A DNA stretch of 28,543 nt from positions 1-28,543 of the forward strand of contig BBXU01001176.1 of NCBI GenBank assembly GCA_001598975.1, given 5' to 3'. Both the position numbers and the translations under genes were made by a program. Below are positions 9,970-26,665 of this stretch, piece after piece (within the stretch, counting starts at the first letter, position 1; the number at the start of each line of letters is the position of its first letter). This stretch comes from Parachlorella kessleri. Its lineage: Eukaryota; Chlorophyta; Trebouxiophyceae; Chlorellales; Chlorellaceae. The notes under the pieces are model-generated. The model was not told the DNA's origin. It saw only the letters and a program-made list of their open reading frames with translations, and ran no database searches.

Positions 9970-12129
9970 TCACCACTTCCGTTGCGGCTGGATGGACGCA
10001 GCTGCCTCCAGCTCCTGTTCCAGCTCTGCTCCTGGGATAAGCCCAGTTGCTCCTTGAGCCCCGACCGGCACTTTGATCCAGTCTTCGCTCTGCAAGCTGC
10101 CATCGCTGCTGCTGCGCAAAGCGAGGGAGTGAACGGGGGGTAAGAGTGTAGCGGTTAGTTGCCTCAACACAGTACTGCTCAGAAACAAGCATGTGTGTCC
10201 AAGTTTAATTGTGTAGCACTGGTTCTGATTTCAAACGAGCAAGGAACAGGATGCGGACGCTCCATACCTGTGCTGCCGTCTATCCGGCGGCACCCTAACA
10301 CCATTAAACCTGCCTGGCATGCAGGCCAGTTTAGTTGAGTATGCACAACAAATAGGCTCAAAACAGCCATACCTGCTGCTGCCAGAGCTGTCCTGCAGGA
10401 AGCCATCTTGCAGCTGTGGGCCATCGCTGGCACCCAGTGGCGAGTGGTAGACCCCTTCCAGGGTCAACTGCTCAGCTCCCTCCAAGTGCGCGGAAGGCAC
10501 AGGGACCACCCCATCACCCCAGACGGTGGCGTCGCCGCATACCTGCAGCCAATGCTACTCAACTACCGACTGTTCGGTGGTCTGTAGGGCAATGCAACCA
10601 CCACGGCTTGGTACTTCTTTCTAATCAGCAAGGCAGCCTACAGTATTCAACTTCTGGAGACCAGGGCCGCTTTTCCCTTCGCCTAACCTCACAACGGTGC
10701 AGCAGGCACCGCCGGCGCTGCAGGGCTGCTAATAGCCAGCGCTTAGCGCACCTGCTGGTACCCTGCTCCCACGACCCGTTGCTGCCAGGTGCCATCCCCT
10801 CCCAGCAGTGTGGCGCCCTGGATGTACCGCCCGGCCACCGTGATGTACTGCACCCTCGGCTGGTACGCCCCAGGGCATGCGTCTTGCACCCAGCTGAGGA
10901 TGCCCTGCAGGTGGGTTGGGTGAGACGCTGCCACCACTTGATCAACAAAAGCAAAGCATGCCGGGCAGGTTACCGATCCAGGCATCCAAGTTGCACCAGA
11001 ATAAGCATCATGCATCTGTGCACACCACTGCCACCTCGGGCTGGCAACACCGACCATTGCCTCTCAGTCAACACAGAGGGCAGCAAGGACACAGCGGTAA
11101 CCCAATGATGGCCTGACAGCCCTAAAGGCAGCATGACCTCCAGCTGCCAGCCAGCCAGCGCACCCGTGTTTGGTCGATGGTCCCTGGCGGCGGCGGCAGG
11201 TGGGGTGATCCCAGGCTGACGAACTGGTCAATGTTGTACGGGGCGGTCCCAAACTCCAGCATGAAGACTCGGCCAAGCCAGCCGCCTGCCTGCAAGTGAG
11301 CAGAGCGAGAAGTTAGACATCTGCGGCCGTCGTACCCCCGGCACACAGCAGGCAACCTGGAGCACTGCACAACTTACAAGAGTAACCTGGAGTGTGACAT
11401 GTAGTTGAGCAGCAGTGAGAACAATCACACAATCAAGCTGCCCAGGCGGCCCTCCGGGACGCCCGCCACGTGCCCGGGTCACCACTTCCTCCTTGGTGGT
11501 CCACAACCAACAATTCACCGAGTGCGCTAGCAGGGTGACTCCTGCCCCGTCGGTCGCCCGTTGAGCTGATTCCAAGGCAGCCCCAACCCGCTGCAGGTAC
11601 CAGTCCACAGTGGGGCGAGGCTTCAGCGTCCCTCGCCAGTAGTTGATGTCCGTCAGCCCTGCCGCATTCCTGGCCCTGCACGCGTCAGTTTGAGCCTCCT
11701 GGGGGCTGGGGAACAAGGCACTGACGCCGCAGGCTGTTATACGAGTGGGACTTGCAGCACTCTTGCAACCAACACTGCTGTACAAGGGCAGCTCACCAGT
11801 CAATCCGGCGCACCGAGGCCACCTCAACATGCAGCCCCTTGGTTGCCAGCTGGGAGGCAAGGCCAGCATAGTCCTTAGAGTTGTTGCCCAGCCCAGGCAG
11901 GATCACAACAGCCCGCTTGGTGGCTGTAGCTGCTACAGAAGCAGCCAACACCCGGGGTGCCCTTGGGCGTATTTGACAACCTGCAGACAGGACAGGCCAC
12001 TGGTGTGGACAAGTGGACACCCAGGGCGACTAAGCTAGGCACTGGGGCAAGCTTCAACTGACCATGACGTCCTGCTCGTATAGAGGTTGGACTGCTGAAG
12101 TAACCTCTCCGCTGGTGCGATGTTTGCAT
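9970..12129 (-). CDS. Alpha/beta-hydrolase (lipase-like), probably organelle-targeted
   Basis: Seven exons in phase give 332 residues: 12129-12063, 11980-11797, 11675-11519, 11289-11164, 10904-10752, 10542-10373, 10111-9970 (TGA). The core begins AVVILPGLGNNSKDYAGLA, a lid-side oxyanion strand. The nucleophile elbow is TLLAHSAGGWLGRVF (Ser136, AxSxG). WGDGVVPVPSAHL supplies a candidate acid (Asp239) and EGVYHSP a candidate His262. SLGSPHLPPP and YITVAGRYIQG are typical of plant and algal plastid hydrolases of the DUF676/PGAP1-like lipase group. The first 40 residues are rich in Arg, Ser and Ala and poor in acids, as in a transit peptide. The ATG at 12129 was chosen because its exon ends in CATG|GTCAGT and joins the next exon in phase. 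The substrate is unknown. The last acceptor is a CAGCAG (NAGNAG) site, so one serine may be optional. The gene diverges from acylphosphatase. Confidence 0.85.
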
Positions 12130-12434
12130 ATCTTCAGCTGCACAAGGCAGATATTCTCCGCGCCTTGCCTCAAGCGTGTCCAGTAAGTGCAAAACGATAG
12201 AATGTTACTCCTTAGGCGCACAGATGTGGCCACACATGAGTTCCTCTGGCAATTACGTGTGAGGGTAGTCACCGATCTGCCCTAGGCTACGAAACTGAAG
12301 CAACTGATGTATTTTCTTCAGATTTGCGACGATGAAAAATGCAAGCCTTGTCATGTAGGCCCAAGGTCACATGTACCAGGGGAACTAGCAACCCAAAGCG
12401 AGGACTACGATCTGGGCGACTCATCACCACAACC
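12130..12434. promoter_or_regulatory. Putative shared upstream region, hydrolase (-) and acylphosphatase (+)
   Basis: About 305 bp separate the two divergent start codons. Both promoters and 5' UTRs must lie here or overlap the neighbouring gene. No TATA box or other core element is convincing by eye. Confidence 0.5.
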
Positions 12435-13085
12435 ATGGCCTACTCGTCTTGCTGCTTTGAGGTGTACGGTCGGGTGCGTGGTACCCTGGACTTTGTTAAT
12501 TGCGAGTGGATGGCATCCAGGGCAAGTGGAACATGCACTGGTGCACTGGTTGCGGGGGTCCCAAGGTGGCAAACACCACCACCCACCTTATACACAGCTT
12601 TCAGACTGCCGTATCCAGGTGCAAGGCGTCTTTTTTAGAGCTCACACAGTTGACAAGGCTCAGCAGCTGGGCCTGGTTGGGTGGTGTATGAACACCCGGC
12701 AAGGGACTGTGAAAGGTATGGCAGCAGACTCATAATCCATGCACAGTCAGTAAGTTTTTGAAAGTATGGCAGAGCAGGTTAAATCATTCTCTCACCCTGC
12801 ACTGCAGGTGAAATTCAAGGGAAAAAAGTTAGTGTTGAGCAGATGAAGGTGAGCATATTCACTTGCTCAAGAAGTTTTCAGCTTCCCTGCCAGCTCGTGA
12901 GTGCTGCCTTCCAGCTGTACTGTGCTTACTTACAGTCACTATGGTGTCACACTGCACTGCTGCAGGTTTGGCTGGCAGAACGAGGGAGCCCGATGAGCCA
13001 CATTGAAAAGTGTGAATTCACAGAAGAAAGAGAAGGCCTGGAGGGACTAGAGTATACAGAGTTCGGTGTTCAGCGCAGAGGATGA
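12435..13085 (+). CDS. Acylphosphatase
   Basis: Four exons join in phase to a 98-residue protein, the normal size for the family: 12435-12473, 12619-12715, 12808-12848, 12966-13085 (TGA). It hydrolyses the carboxyl-phosphate bond of acylphosphates, usually in the cytosol. The active-site signature [14 protein letters not shown] is built across the first junction and carries the phosphate-binding Arg20. [10 protein letters not shown] supplies Asn38, which orients the catalytic water. The rest follows the family: GTVKGEIQG, a helix before [15 protein letters not shown], and the final strand [12 protein letters not shown]. The first exon encodes just 13 residues and the third about 14. The start at 12435 gives the expected short N-terminus. 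The gene diverges from the hydrolase and converges on the gene ending at 13188, with only 102 bp between stop codons. Confidence 0.95.
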
Positions 13086-13187
13086 AGCAGCTGCACACAA
13101 CTGTCTCTGCCAGGATGGTGGATCAGATGCATGACTGGTGGCAGGTAAAGTGCCCACTGCCTGCTATGTTGTCGCAGCTGGTTAAGC

Positions 13188-14025
13188 TCAGTCCTCTGCA
13201 CAGAAGACTTTCGCCAGCGCGCTCTCAATACAGCTGAACTTCTTCAATGCTGCGTCGTCCACCATTAACTTCCTCTTCTTGGCAGGCTGGCCTTGTGGCC
13301 GCGCTTTATCTCTGGCTCGATTGTCTGCAATTTGAAGGTTGCTGCCATCTGGCTGCTGCTGCACATCAGGAGCCGGCTTGCCAGCTGCTGCCTCACTGAC
13401 CGCGACATTTGACTCTTTGTGGGTCATCATGTCTATCTGGGTTGTGAGGTGACCAGGGGGTGCCCTCCCATGCAGCAACGCGTCAGCATATTCTGCAAAG
13501 GGACACGCAAGTTGGCTTGGCTTAGTCCCTGCAGTACGGGCTGTCATTCCACCATTGGTCTCAGACTGTTCTGCTTAGCTTGACTTGTAGACAGAGGCTC
13601 CAAGGCGCTTATTTTGTATTTAGCAACTAGCCTTGTGCCACCCACCTTCGACGCTATCAATGGTGCCGGGGCTGTGCTGCAGCTGCCTGGGAGTGGGTGC
13701 GATGGGTCTGCCTTTATGCGCTGGTTTTGTGTTGTACTTGCCGTTGGGCGCACTAGGCCCTGGGTTCAGGAAGTCTGCGGCAAACACACTGGTTGGAGTG
13801 AGTATGTTTGTGACCTTGCATAGCTTGCAAGCTCCACAACCCACCATCCAGCGAAAGTGCCTCGGTGGGCGCAAACGGTGTGGCTCCAGCCTTGTGCTTG
13901 TATGGCGCAAGCTCCCCGTTCCTGGCCTTCAATGTCGTCAGGAGGCTGCCAACCACCGAAGCTTGCGCTGCTGGGGTAAACTCCTTGGTGAGCACGCCTT
14001 GAGCGTTGCCAGCATTCTCAGCCAT
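13188..14025 (-). CDS. Unrecognised protein with a basic, NLS-like C-terminal segment
   Basis: Three exons fit in phase to 216 residues: 14025-13845, 13774-13646, 13528-13188 (TGA), with donors GTGGGT and acceptors GCCGCAG and CTGCAG. I do not recognise the family with confidence. Visible parts are an N-terminal region (TKEFTPAAQASVVGSLLTTL), a Pro/Lys-rich middle (FLNPGPSAPNGKYNTKPAHK), the segment PFAEYADALLHGRAPPGHLT, a Gln/Asp-rich linker, and a basic cluster QPAKKRKLMVDD resembling a nuclear localisation signal. The PFAEYADALLHGRAPPG segment weakly resembles the short motif (Phe-x-E..L...G..PPG) of PEX39/PEX14-related peroxisomal proteins, but no KPWE motif is present, so this stays a guess. 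Smooth phase joins and the absence of stops support a real gene. It diverges from GT92. Confidence 0.55.
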
Positions 14026-14350
14026 CCCTGGCTATTCTACAAGGGTCGTGCCAAGTGCGTTATTTTGGCGTGGCCTCGACTAGATCGCACGTTCAGCTGC
14101 TGAGGGATCCAGGACCGCGTGTTCTTCTGGCCCCGACGGACGGTGTTTCGCGCCCTGAACCAGGCTTAGTAATGGAAGCATGGAGGGCAGGATGACGATT
14201 TCAAGCACAGCAGCCGCGCAACAGACATGTCAGGACTGCACGCGCAGGACTGCACGCGTAGCTCGATTCTTTAGGGATGTGGTGAAGAACATGCCTCTTG
14301 TTGATCACTGTTTTCTGACCTGCCATTGCTGCTGAGTAGTTGGTTTAGCA
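14026..14350. promoter_or_regulatory. Putative shared upstream region, unknown gene (-) and GT92 gene (+)
   Basis: About 325 bp lie between the two divergent ATGs. A small repeat, GGACTGCACGCG followed by AGGACTGCACGCG, sits near 14233-14260. No convincing TATA box is seen. Confidence 0.45.
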
Positions 14351-17228
14351 ATGACAGCAGGACTGTACCAGTCCCCAGCGGTTACAGCAGTGGCAGTCTT
14401 AGCCCTGGTGGTGGGATTTCAAGTGTGCAGCACATATGGGGTGTTACAAAAAACTCAAGCTCGGCGTGAGTCTGGGGAGCCTGGTTTGGAAAAAGCGCAC
14501 CGCAGGGCTGGTGGTGGGCAGGTGCCACAGCTGCCCGTAGCAACAGAGGGACCAGCAGCTGCTGCAACCAGAGCAGCCAGCAGCCCCGGCCCCCAGCGGA
14601 GGATCGTCCTCGACAAGACAGCCGCCGCAATACCCACTGCTGCAGCCAGAAACCTGTCAGTCGCTACGGCGGCTGTAGGGCGGGAAGAGGCAGCTGTGCC
14701 ACCACCACGAGCCGGAATTACTCCGGCTCCACATCAGGACGCAGCTGCCCTTGGCACTCCCAGCATAGTTAGTAGCGGCACTGGCAGCAGCTCGGGTGGC
14801 AGCGGTAGCAGTGCGAGCACCCTGAGCAGTCCCAGTGGTCGTGGCAGTGTGTCCATCAGTACCACAAGTAGCAGCGCGGGGTATACCAGAGACGAGATGT
14901 ATGTGGCCCTCTGTCTGGCAGTCAAGGGTAAGCAGCGCGGCTCTGCACAGGCTTCCTTGCCATTAGAGTCGTTTTGTGGACGTTTGCCAGCTTCTATACC
15001 AGCGCAACCTGATTCACCATGCTTTGTGGATGCAGATGAACACTTTTACATTAGAGAGTGGGTTGCATACCACAGCGGCATTGGTGTTGGCCGCATTTAC
15101 ATTTATGATGATGCCTCGCAACCTCCAATGTATGATGAGCTGGTTGGTAAGTTGCAGTGGGTTCCTCCATTCACATAGGCCATTACATAATAAAGCAGTT
15201 TCCATCCTAAACCACCTTGCAAGTTCCCCGAACCTACGCACCTAATCACACGACCCTACAGTGTTGCAGTTACAGCGGCGCATGAGGTCAGGCGTTGACT
15301 TCCCTGTGCTTGCCCTGCAGATTTCATCCAGGCAGGTACTGTACAGTACATCCGGTTGGATGGGCCGCTTGGCAAGGCTGGCGAGAGGCAGCTACTTGCC
15401 ATATACCATGATTGCCTGCATCTGTTTGGGCGACAGCATACATGGCTAGGTGAGTGACCCTCCCCGCTGTGAATGCACAGAACGGAGTTGGCAATGCCGG
15501 CGCTGCTTTGTGATGCGTCGCGCCAAAATCATCAATTGTTGGACGCTTTACAAAAGTTCCCATTGTATGGGCAACCCTGCCTGCCCGCCTGCCTGCCTGC
15601 TCCGAAGGGGTGGGGCCTGTCCATGACACATGCAGCTTGACGTGATGCACCTTATTGGCTGTCCACCCTTCCATGTCTCTTACAAGGCTTTGGATTGAAG
15701 CAGGCTTTGTGGATGCGGACGAGTATGTCATGGTCATGGATGGCTCAGCCGACCTGCCAACTGTGCTGCGGCGCTATGAAGGCTATGGGGGCCTGGCAAT
15801 CAACTGGCGGCTGTTTGGCTCATCTGGGCTCCTTGAGAGGTGAGGCCACGACATGTGTTTGCACCAGCTCTTATCACTTGCTGCAAAATGCAGCGGCTAG
15901 GTGTGCAAGGTCTTGCAAGGTCCAAGATTGGCAGCGTCCAGTTGGGCTGCGCTGAGCCCACGTAGAAAGTGTGAACCAGGTTGCTGTTGTGTAATGCAAG
16001 AGGGGCCATGTCGCTGCAAGCACTGTATTCCACTTCTGAAGCACATGAAACCCTCCTAGTTCGCCGTTGCCCCTCACTCCCCCTTCCCCCTTGACGTGGC
16101 AGGCCAACAAGGGGTGTGCTGCAAAGTTTCACCGCCTGCACGGCTCCTGCATACCCTGAGAACATCCACGTCAGGTCGTTTGTGCGGCCAGAGAGGGTAG
16201 CAGGGGTCTCTTGGAACCCCCATGCTTTTGAATACAAGGAGGGCGCCTTTGCAGGTGGGCGGTTGTGGCAGCAAACAGGCCGGAGTACGGCATGGGGCAC
16301 AAACTCCTAGGAGAGGACATGCATCATACTTGCGTCACACTTGTGCCGAAGAGTGCTTCCACAATCATATCCGACCTGGGCGTCTTGCTGTCGTTAAGAG
16401 ATATCCCATCAGAGATCAAGTGCACACGGACCTCCATAACAGGGGACGCCCAAGCCCCTGTGGTTGGGGCTGAGTGGGAAGCAGCCAATGCTTCCAGTAG
16501 CACTTGTGCTGCGATGACCGTCAGGCGCTGCGTATGGATGCAGTCAACACAAATCTCACGCGTGTTGATGGCCCCTGGTCGGATCCAGTCCAGTCCAGCA
16601 CGCTTGTCATTAATCACTATGCCGTGAGAAGCAGGGCGGACTTTGAGCAGAAGCTCGCCAAGGGCGGTGGCATGGGGCCAGAGCATAAGTAAGTATGCTT
16701 TTATGAGAGTGGGTATAGTTTTATGAGGGTTGTACAGAGTTTGGAGGGAAGGTACACAAACATGGATGCCAGGCTGTGGGCTGTTGGGGCTGGATGCAAG
16801 ATACCCTAGTGGCTGAGTTGCTGCCTAGCATAGAGCAGCACAAACAGCCCTCTGCCTGGCATGCATGATGTAGTACCGTGCTGTGCACGGCAGCCATACT
16901 TGGCTAATGAAAACAAACAGTGGTGACACTGTTATTGCGCTGTTGAAGTAGGAAACAGCAGGTGTATGCTATCGAGATAGCAAGGAGCGCCAACCTGGCG
17001 ATTGAGGTGCCACTTTGCTGGAAGTGCAGGAAGACCAACGACTTTTGGGAGCGAATGGAGAAGTGGTCATTGGAGAAGTGTATGTATGCAGTAGAAGCGG
17101 GCGCAAAGGTTCAGGCACAACTAGCAGCTGCAAATGCCAAGCTTCAGCAAGCAAGGGCGGAAGGCAACAATTTTCTTTTAGGCTCAAGCCAGTTGTTGTC
17201 AGAGAGTGCGCTTTGGACAGAAGGGTAA
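14351..17228 (+). CDS. GT92-like glycosyltransferase, type II membrane protein
   Basis: Seven exons join in phase to about 482 residues: 14351-14927, 15036-15146, 15321-15449, 15704-15839, 16103-16254, 16544-16688, 17030-17228 (TAA). Residues 9-26 form a single hydrophobic anchor (SPAVTAVAVLALVVGFQV). A Ser/Ala/Pro-rich stem of about 150 residues follows. The catalytic domain starts with YVALCLAVKDEHFYIREWVA and continues YHSGIGVGRIYIYDDAS, as in GT92/DUF23 enzymes. The metal-binding DxD is GFVDADEYVMV (Asp276, Asp278). Later blocks are INWRLFGSSG, NIHVRSFVRP, WNPHAFEY and STLVINHYAVRS. The architecture implies a Golgi enzyme transferring sugar, probably galactose as in characterised GT92 members, to a glycan; donor and acceptor are inferred. 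The last exon ends in a predicted coiled segment. Its TAA overlaps a possible donor (GG|GTAAGA), so a further exon cannot be excluded. Confidence 0.85.
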
Positions 17229-17647
17229 GAGTATACATTCGCAGTACGTTGTATAGCCATGTATGTGGCGCTTCAGCTAAGGCATCAACAGGGGTTTGCT
17301 GAAACAAACTCAAGAAGCTGGTAGCTTGACAGTGGCTTACGAGACCCACCGTCTAGAAGATTATCCTCAAGATTGGCAACTTCATGTACAGGGACATCCT
17401 GAAAAGGACCTTGGCATCTAGCCAAGGCCGTCTTGGCCGACAGCTACTGCCAGGGTACTGCTCAGATTTTGAGAAGCTTAGCACGCAGGGCATCTTGGTG
17501 ATCCACAGGTTTCATGGCTTTATGTCGCAGAAAGCGAGGACCTCAATGGTCAGCGTTCTGTTCAGCATCAGACCTCGACTGTCGTGCGTAACGGGGAAGC
17601 CTTTAATAAAACCAGTACTACTTTTCACTTGGAACGACGGGGCTACC
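17229..17647. other. Intergenic stretch between GT92 and THYN1 genes
   Basis: About 420 bp between two same-strand genes. No conserved coding segment is seen. It should hold the GT92 3' UTR and the THYN1 promoter. Confidence 0.45.
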
Positions 17648-19588
17648 ATGGCAAAGAAGGTAGAGACCGCACATCAAGCACTTTCACTGTGCAGCGCGTG
17701 TGGCCAAATATAGCACGGATGTGTTGGGTGCAGAGGGCGGGAGGGCCTTCCCAGCCTGCTGAGAAACGGGCAAAGAGAGAGAAGCAGTCCAAGCCTGGAC
17801 AGGCTACTAATGGGACTACAGCACAAGAAACGCCGGCGGCAGGGGCAGCCACAGCAGAAGAGCATAGTGGTGAAGAGGGTCAGCAGGCTGAGATGCAGTA
17901 TTTCCTGATGAAGGTGTGTTACTGACACCTTGCTTCCATCGAGAGCATCGTCTCCTTGAGAGTCCCTCAAGCATCAACAACTACGCCTGCGACGCCTCTC
18001 ACGCAGTCCGAACCAGATGTCTTTTCCATAGACGACTTAAGCAGCAGGGAAGAGGCAACTGAGCCGTGGGACGGTAAGCAGGCTGGTGTCACAAAAGCCG
18101 CCCATCAACATACCATGGCACCTGGCTCCATGCCTATGGCTGTATTCATCGAGATCGACAAGAACTGTAGCTCTACGTAGCCTGAACTCAAACACGCATG
18201 CTGGAATGCAGGCGTGCGGAGTCATCAGGCAAAGAAGGTAGTGGTTCTCTGTCGTTTTTGGCCCTGCAGCAGCAGTACAAGCCCAGCTGAATGAAATGTG
18301 TGAAAGACTGTACTGTGCCGTCGCTGTGGTAATAGACATACCTTTGGACCCCGGCCAGCAGGCAACCTGTTGTACAGTCCTTGGATCTACTCCGGATCGT
18401 CCGTGCTGTCCGTCCAACCCACCTACAACCATGAGTGTGCAGGTGCTGCAGAGCATGAGGCTAGGTGATCAAGCCTTCTTCTATCATTCAAACTGCAAGA
18501 AGCCGGGTATAGTCGGGATCATGCAGGTCCGCCGCTGGTTGTTGTGGCCACCGTGCCTGCCTGCTGCATGGGGAGCTGCTGTGTCCAACTGCTGTGTGTG
18601 AATACCAAGGGGTTCCCTGCTGGTTTTTTCCATGGGGAGGCAGCCCATCACACAGCCACCATTAGTCACCTCTGCCGCTTTGGAGAGGCGGCGAGCCCAG
18701 CACATAAAAGACGCGCTGTGCATGGAAGAAGAGCAATAGAAGCCCTACAATTGCATGGATCAAGCCGGACCCAGAACAGCTCCTGGGCCCCTGTTGACTG
18801 TGTTGTGTAGGTAGTCAGGGAGGCGTACTGGGACCCCTCTCAGTGGGACCCCCAGAGCAAGTACTTCGACAAGACCAGCTCAGAGGAAAAGCCCAAGTGG
18901 GTGATGGTGGACTGCAAGCTGGTGAGTGCACAGTGGTGGTAGCCATCGGTGTATGGCTGACGAATTACCTCAGACAAGATCTCAGGCAAGACACGGGGCG
19001 TAAGTGCATAGAACCCTGTCGTGGTCAGTATACTGTGAACCATACCTCCTCTCCGATCGCACTACCTGCCAACCTGCTTAGAAACATGATTTGTGTACTG
19101 CGGAGGAGTTGGGTAGGGTAGCGCAGCCCCAGCTAGTGGACTGCCAGCGCTTACGCTGAGCTGGTATCACAGGAGATGACTCCTCATTAAAAAAACATGC
19201 CTTGTGTACTGCCGAGGAGTCGGGTAGCGCAGCCCGGGATGGTGGACCGCCAGCGCACACGCTGAGGTGGTCACACAGGCGATGACGCGAATGCCCAGTC
19301 CGGCAACAACAAGCGTTACATGGCACCCCTCACAAGCCTGTCAGGGAACTCAAACTTCGGGAAAGTCCTGGCTAAGGTCAACACAACAACGCCCAGCTGA
19401 CTTGGCTGCAGGTACGCAAGCTGCAGCGGCCCGTGACACTCGAAGAGCTGAAGCAGCACAAGGAGGGGGCGCTAGCTGGGATGCACCTATTCAAGTATGG
19501 CAGGCTATCGGTGCAGGCAGTGCAGCCGGCAGAGTGGGAGTTCGTTCTGAGACTTGAACAGTCACCAGAGGGGTCTGAGGAGAAGTAG
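17648..19588 (+). CDS. THYN1: Thymocyte nuclear protein 1-like EVE-domain protein
   Basis: Seven exons join in phase to 218 residues: 17648-17659, 17734-17913, 18007-18073, 18212-18237, 18443-18526, 18811-18921, 19412-19588 (TAG). The first exon encodes only MAKK, and the fourth is a 26-nt microexon needed to complete the conserved WDGVR core. The N-terminal 60 residues are Lys/Arg/Ala-rich with a probable nuclear signal (KRAKREKQ). The EVE domain follows: YFLMKSEPDVFSIDDL, PWDGVRSHQAKK, LGDQAFFYHSNCKKPGIVG, VVREAYWDP, DPQSKYFD, PKWVMVDCKL, RPVTLEELKQHKEG, WEFVLRLEQS. EVE domains belong to the PUA-like fold, related to YTH, and bind modified nucleotides in DNA or RNA; the exact ligand in algae is inferred only. 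Length matches the family. It converges on RIO2. Confidence 0.95.
19082..19286 (+). repeat. Tandem duplication of about 95 bp inside the last THYN1 intron
   Basis: Copy A (19082-19180) and copy B (19193-19286) share AACATG, TTGTGTACTG, GAGGAGT, GGGTAGCGCAGCCC, CCAGCGC, ACGCTGAG and CACAGG-GATGAC in the same order, about 110 bp apart, with scattered mismatches and a small indel. Neither copy contains exon sequence. Confidence 0.85.
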
Positions 19589-20173
19589 GGGCGGCGCTCC
19601 TGTTGCAAGGGGCCTCCCCTGTCACTCCTGGTGGGCGTCGGTGGGCATGTGTTGACAGTGACAGGCTGTCTGTGCAGCAGACACTTTGCAGCAAGTGGGG
19701 CTCTGTCGTAGGTTACTGTTGGCACAGATTTGCCCTCGGTTGGGTCAGGAGTGACACCCCTGGTGCTTGCACACCAGTCTTGCATTTGTTGGACAATGGG
19801 GAACGGCCTGCTGCAAGGCTTGCGGTGCAATTATGTGTTGCTTATTAGGTAGAAGCTTGCTGTGCTTCCCAAATAACTTCAACACGCGCACCAGAATGCT
19901 GACGCCTGGTAGGAATGAAGAAGGGCGCTCTGTGGAAGAGCAAAAGCAGCCTGCCTGGAACTTCCCATGACTTTTGGAATATGCACTGCTTCTCGCCCCT
20001 ACAATAGCCAGGTCCAAGGAGTGTATGGTAAGCAAACTGCACCTCCTGCCACCATAAGTGTTACTCCGTATTTCTCAAAAGCTGAGATGACAACGAGAAA
20101 AGGGAGGAACTTGTATCCGCATGCTGCATTCTGCCAAGACTATGCCACCAGTGGCGGATATCCCCCACACACA
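19589..20173. other. Intergenic stretch between convergent THYN1 and RIO2
   Basis: Nothing coding is recognised. It should carry the 3' UTRs of the two convergent genes. Confidence 0.5.
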
Positions 20174-26186
<6,013 letters not shown>

Positions 26187-26665
26187 GTTGCTCAGCCAGT
26201 ACTGGACACTAGTTTGCCTGGGGTGCAGGCTTATTAGGCTTATGAGGTTTTTTATACCTGCTGCACGGCATGCACGACTCACTCCTGTAGCTATATGGTT
26301 GTCGCAGAACTCGTAAGTGACGAGACGACTGTACAGAGTAAACAGGGATTAAGTTGAATGCATTGCTCGCTGCTGAGGGCGCTTGTTGGGAGGGCGGGGA
26401 GCTGTCCAGCATGGCAACAAACAGAGGAGTCTCCCCTTTGCTGTGCACAACAAAAAGTTGATGGTGATCATGAACTAATACTTTGATATTTTTGCATGCC
26501 CGCATGCATGTCACTGACTGCCTCTAAGGAGGCAAGGCCTTGGTCCGCCACAGCGGCATTTGCGGCATTTGCTTTAACTAAGGCATACCTTTTTACAGCT
26601 TTGGTGAGTGAGGACACGTACAAGGTCCGGGCATAGCAATCCTTCGTTTTCACATAGTGCCCGGC
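26187..26665. promoter_or_regulatory. Putative shared upstream region of RIO2 (-) and NLE1 (+)
   Basis: About 480 bp separate the ATGs of two divergent ribosome-assembly genes. Visible words are a GCATGCCCGCATGCATG cluster near 26494-26510 and a direct repeat GGCATTTGC-GGCATTTGC near 26553-26571. No TATA box, telo-box or other known ribosome-biogenesis promoter element was recognised by eye. Confidence 0.5.

Noticed and set aside
9506..10057. 183-codon open frame on the + strand
   Set aside because: It has no recognisable motif and overlaps the last hydrolase exon in antisense. Nearby frames are open too, so openness is weak evidence.
14734..14925. Leu-rich minus-strand frame resembling a membrane segment
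   Set aside because: It is the antisense of the Ser-rich stem of the GT92 protein, whose + frame runs continuously into conserved catalytic motifs.
16265..16627. 120-codon + frame across the GT92 intron and exon 6
   Set aside because: It uses a different frame from the conserved STLVINHYAV block, and only the join of 16254 to 16544 keeps the GT92 sequence in phase.
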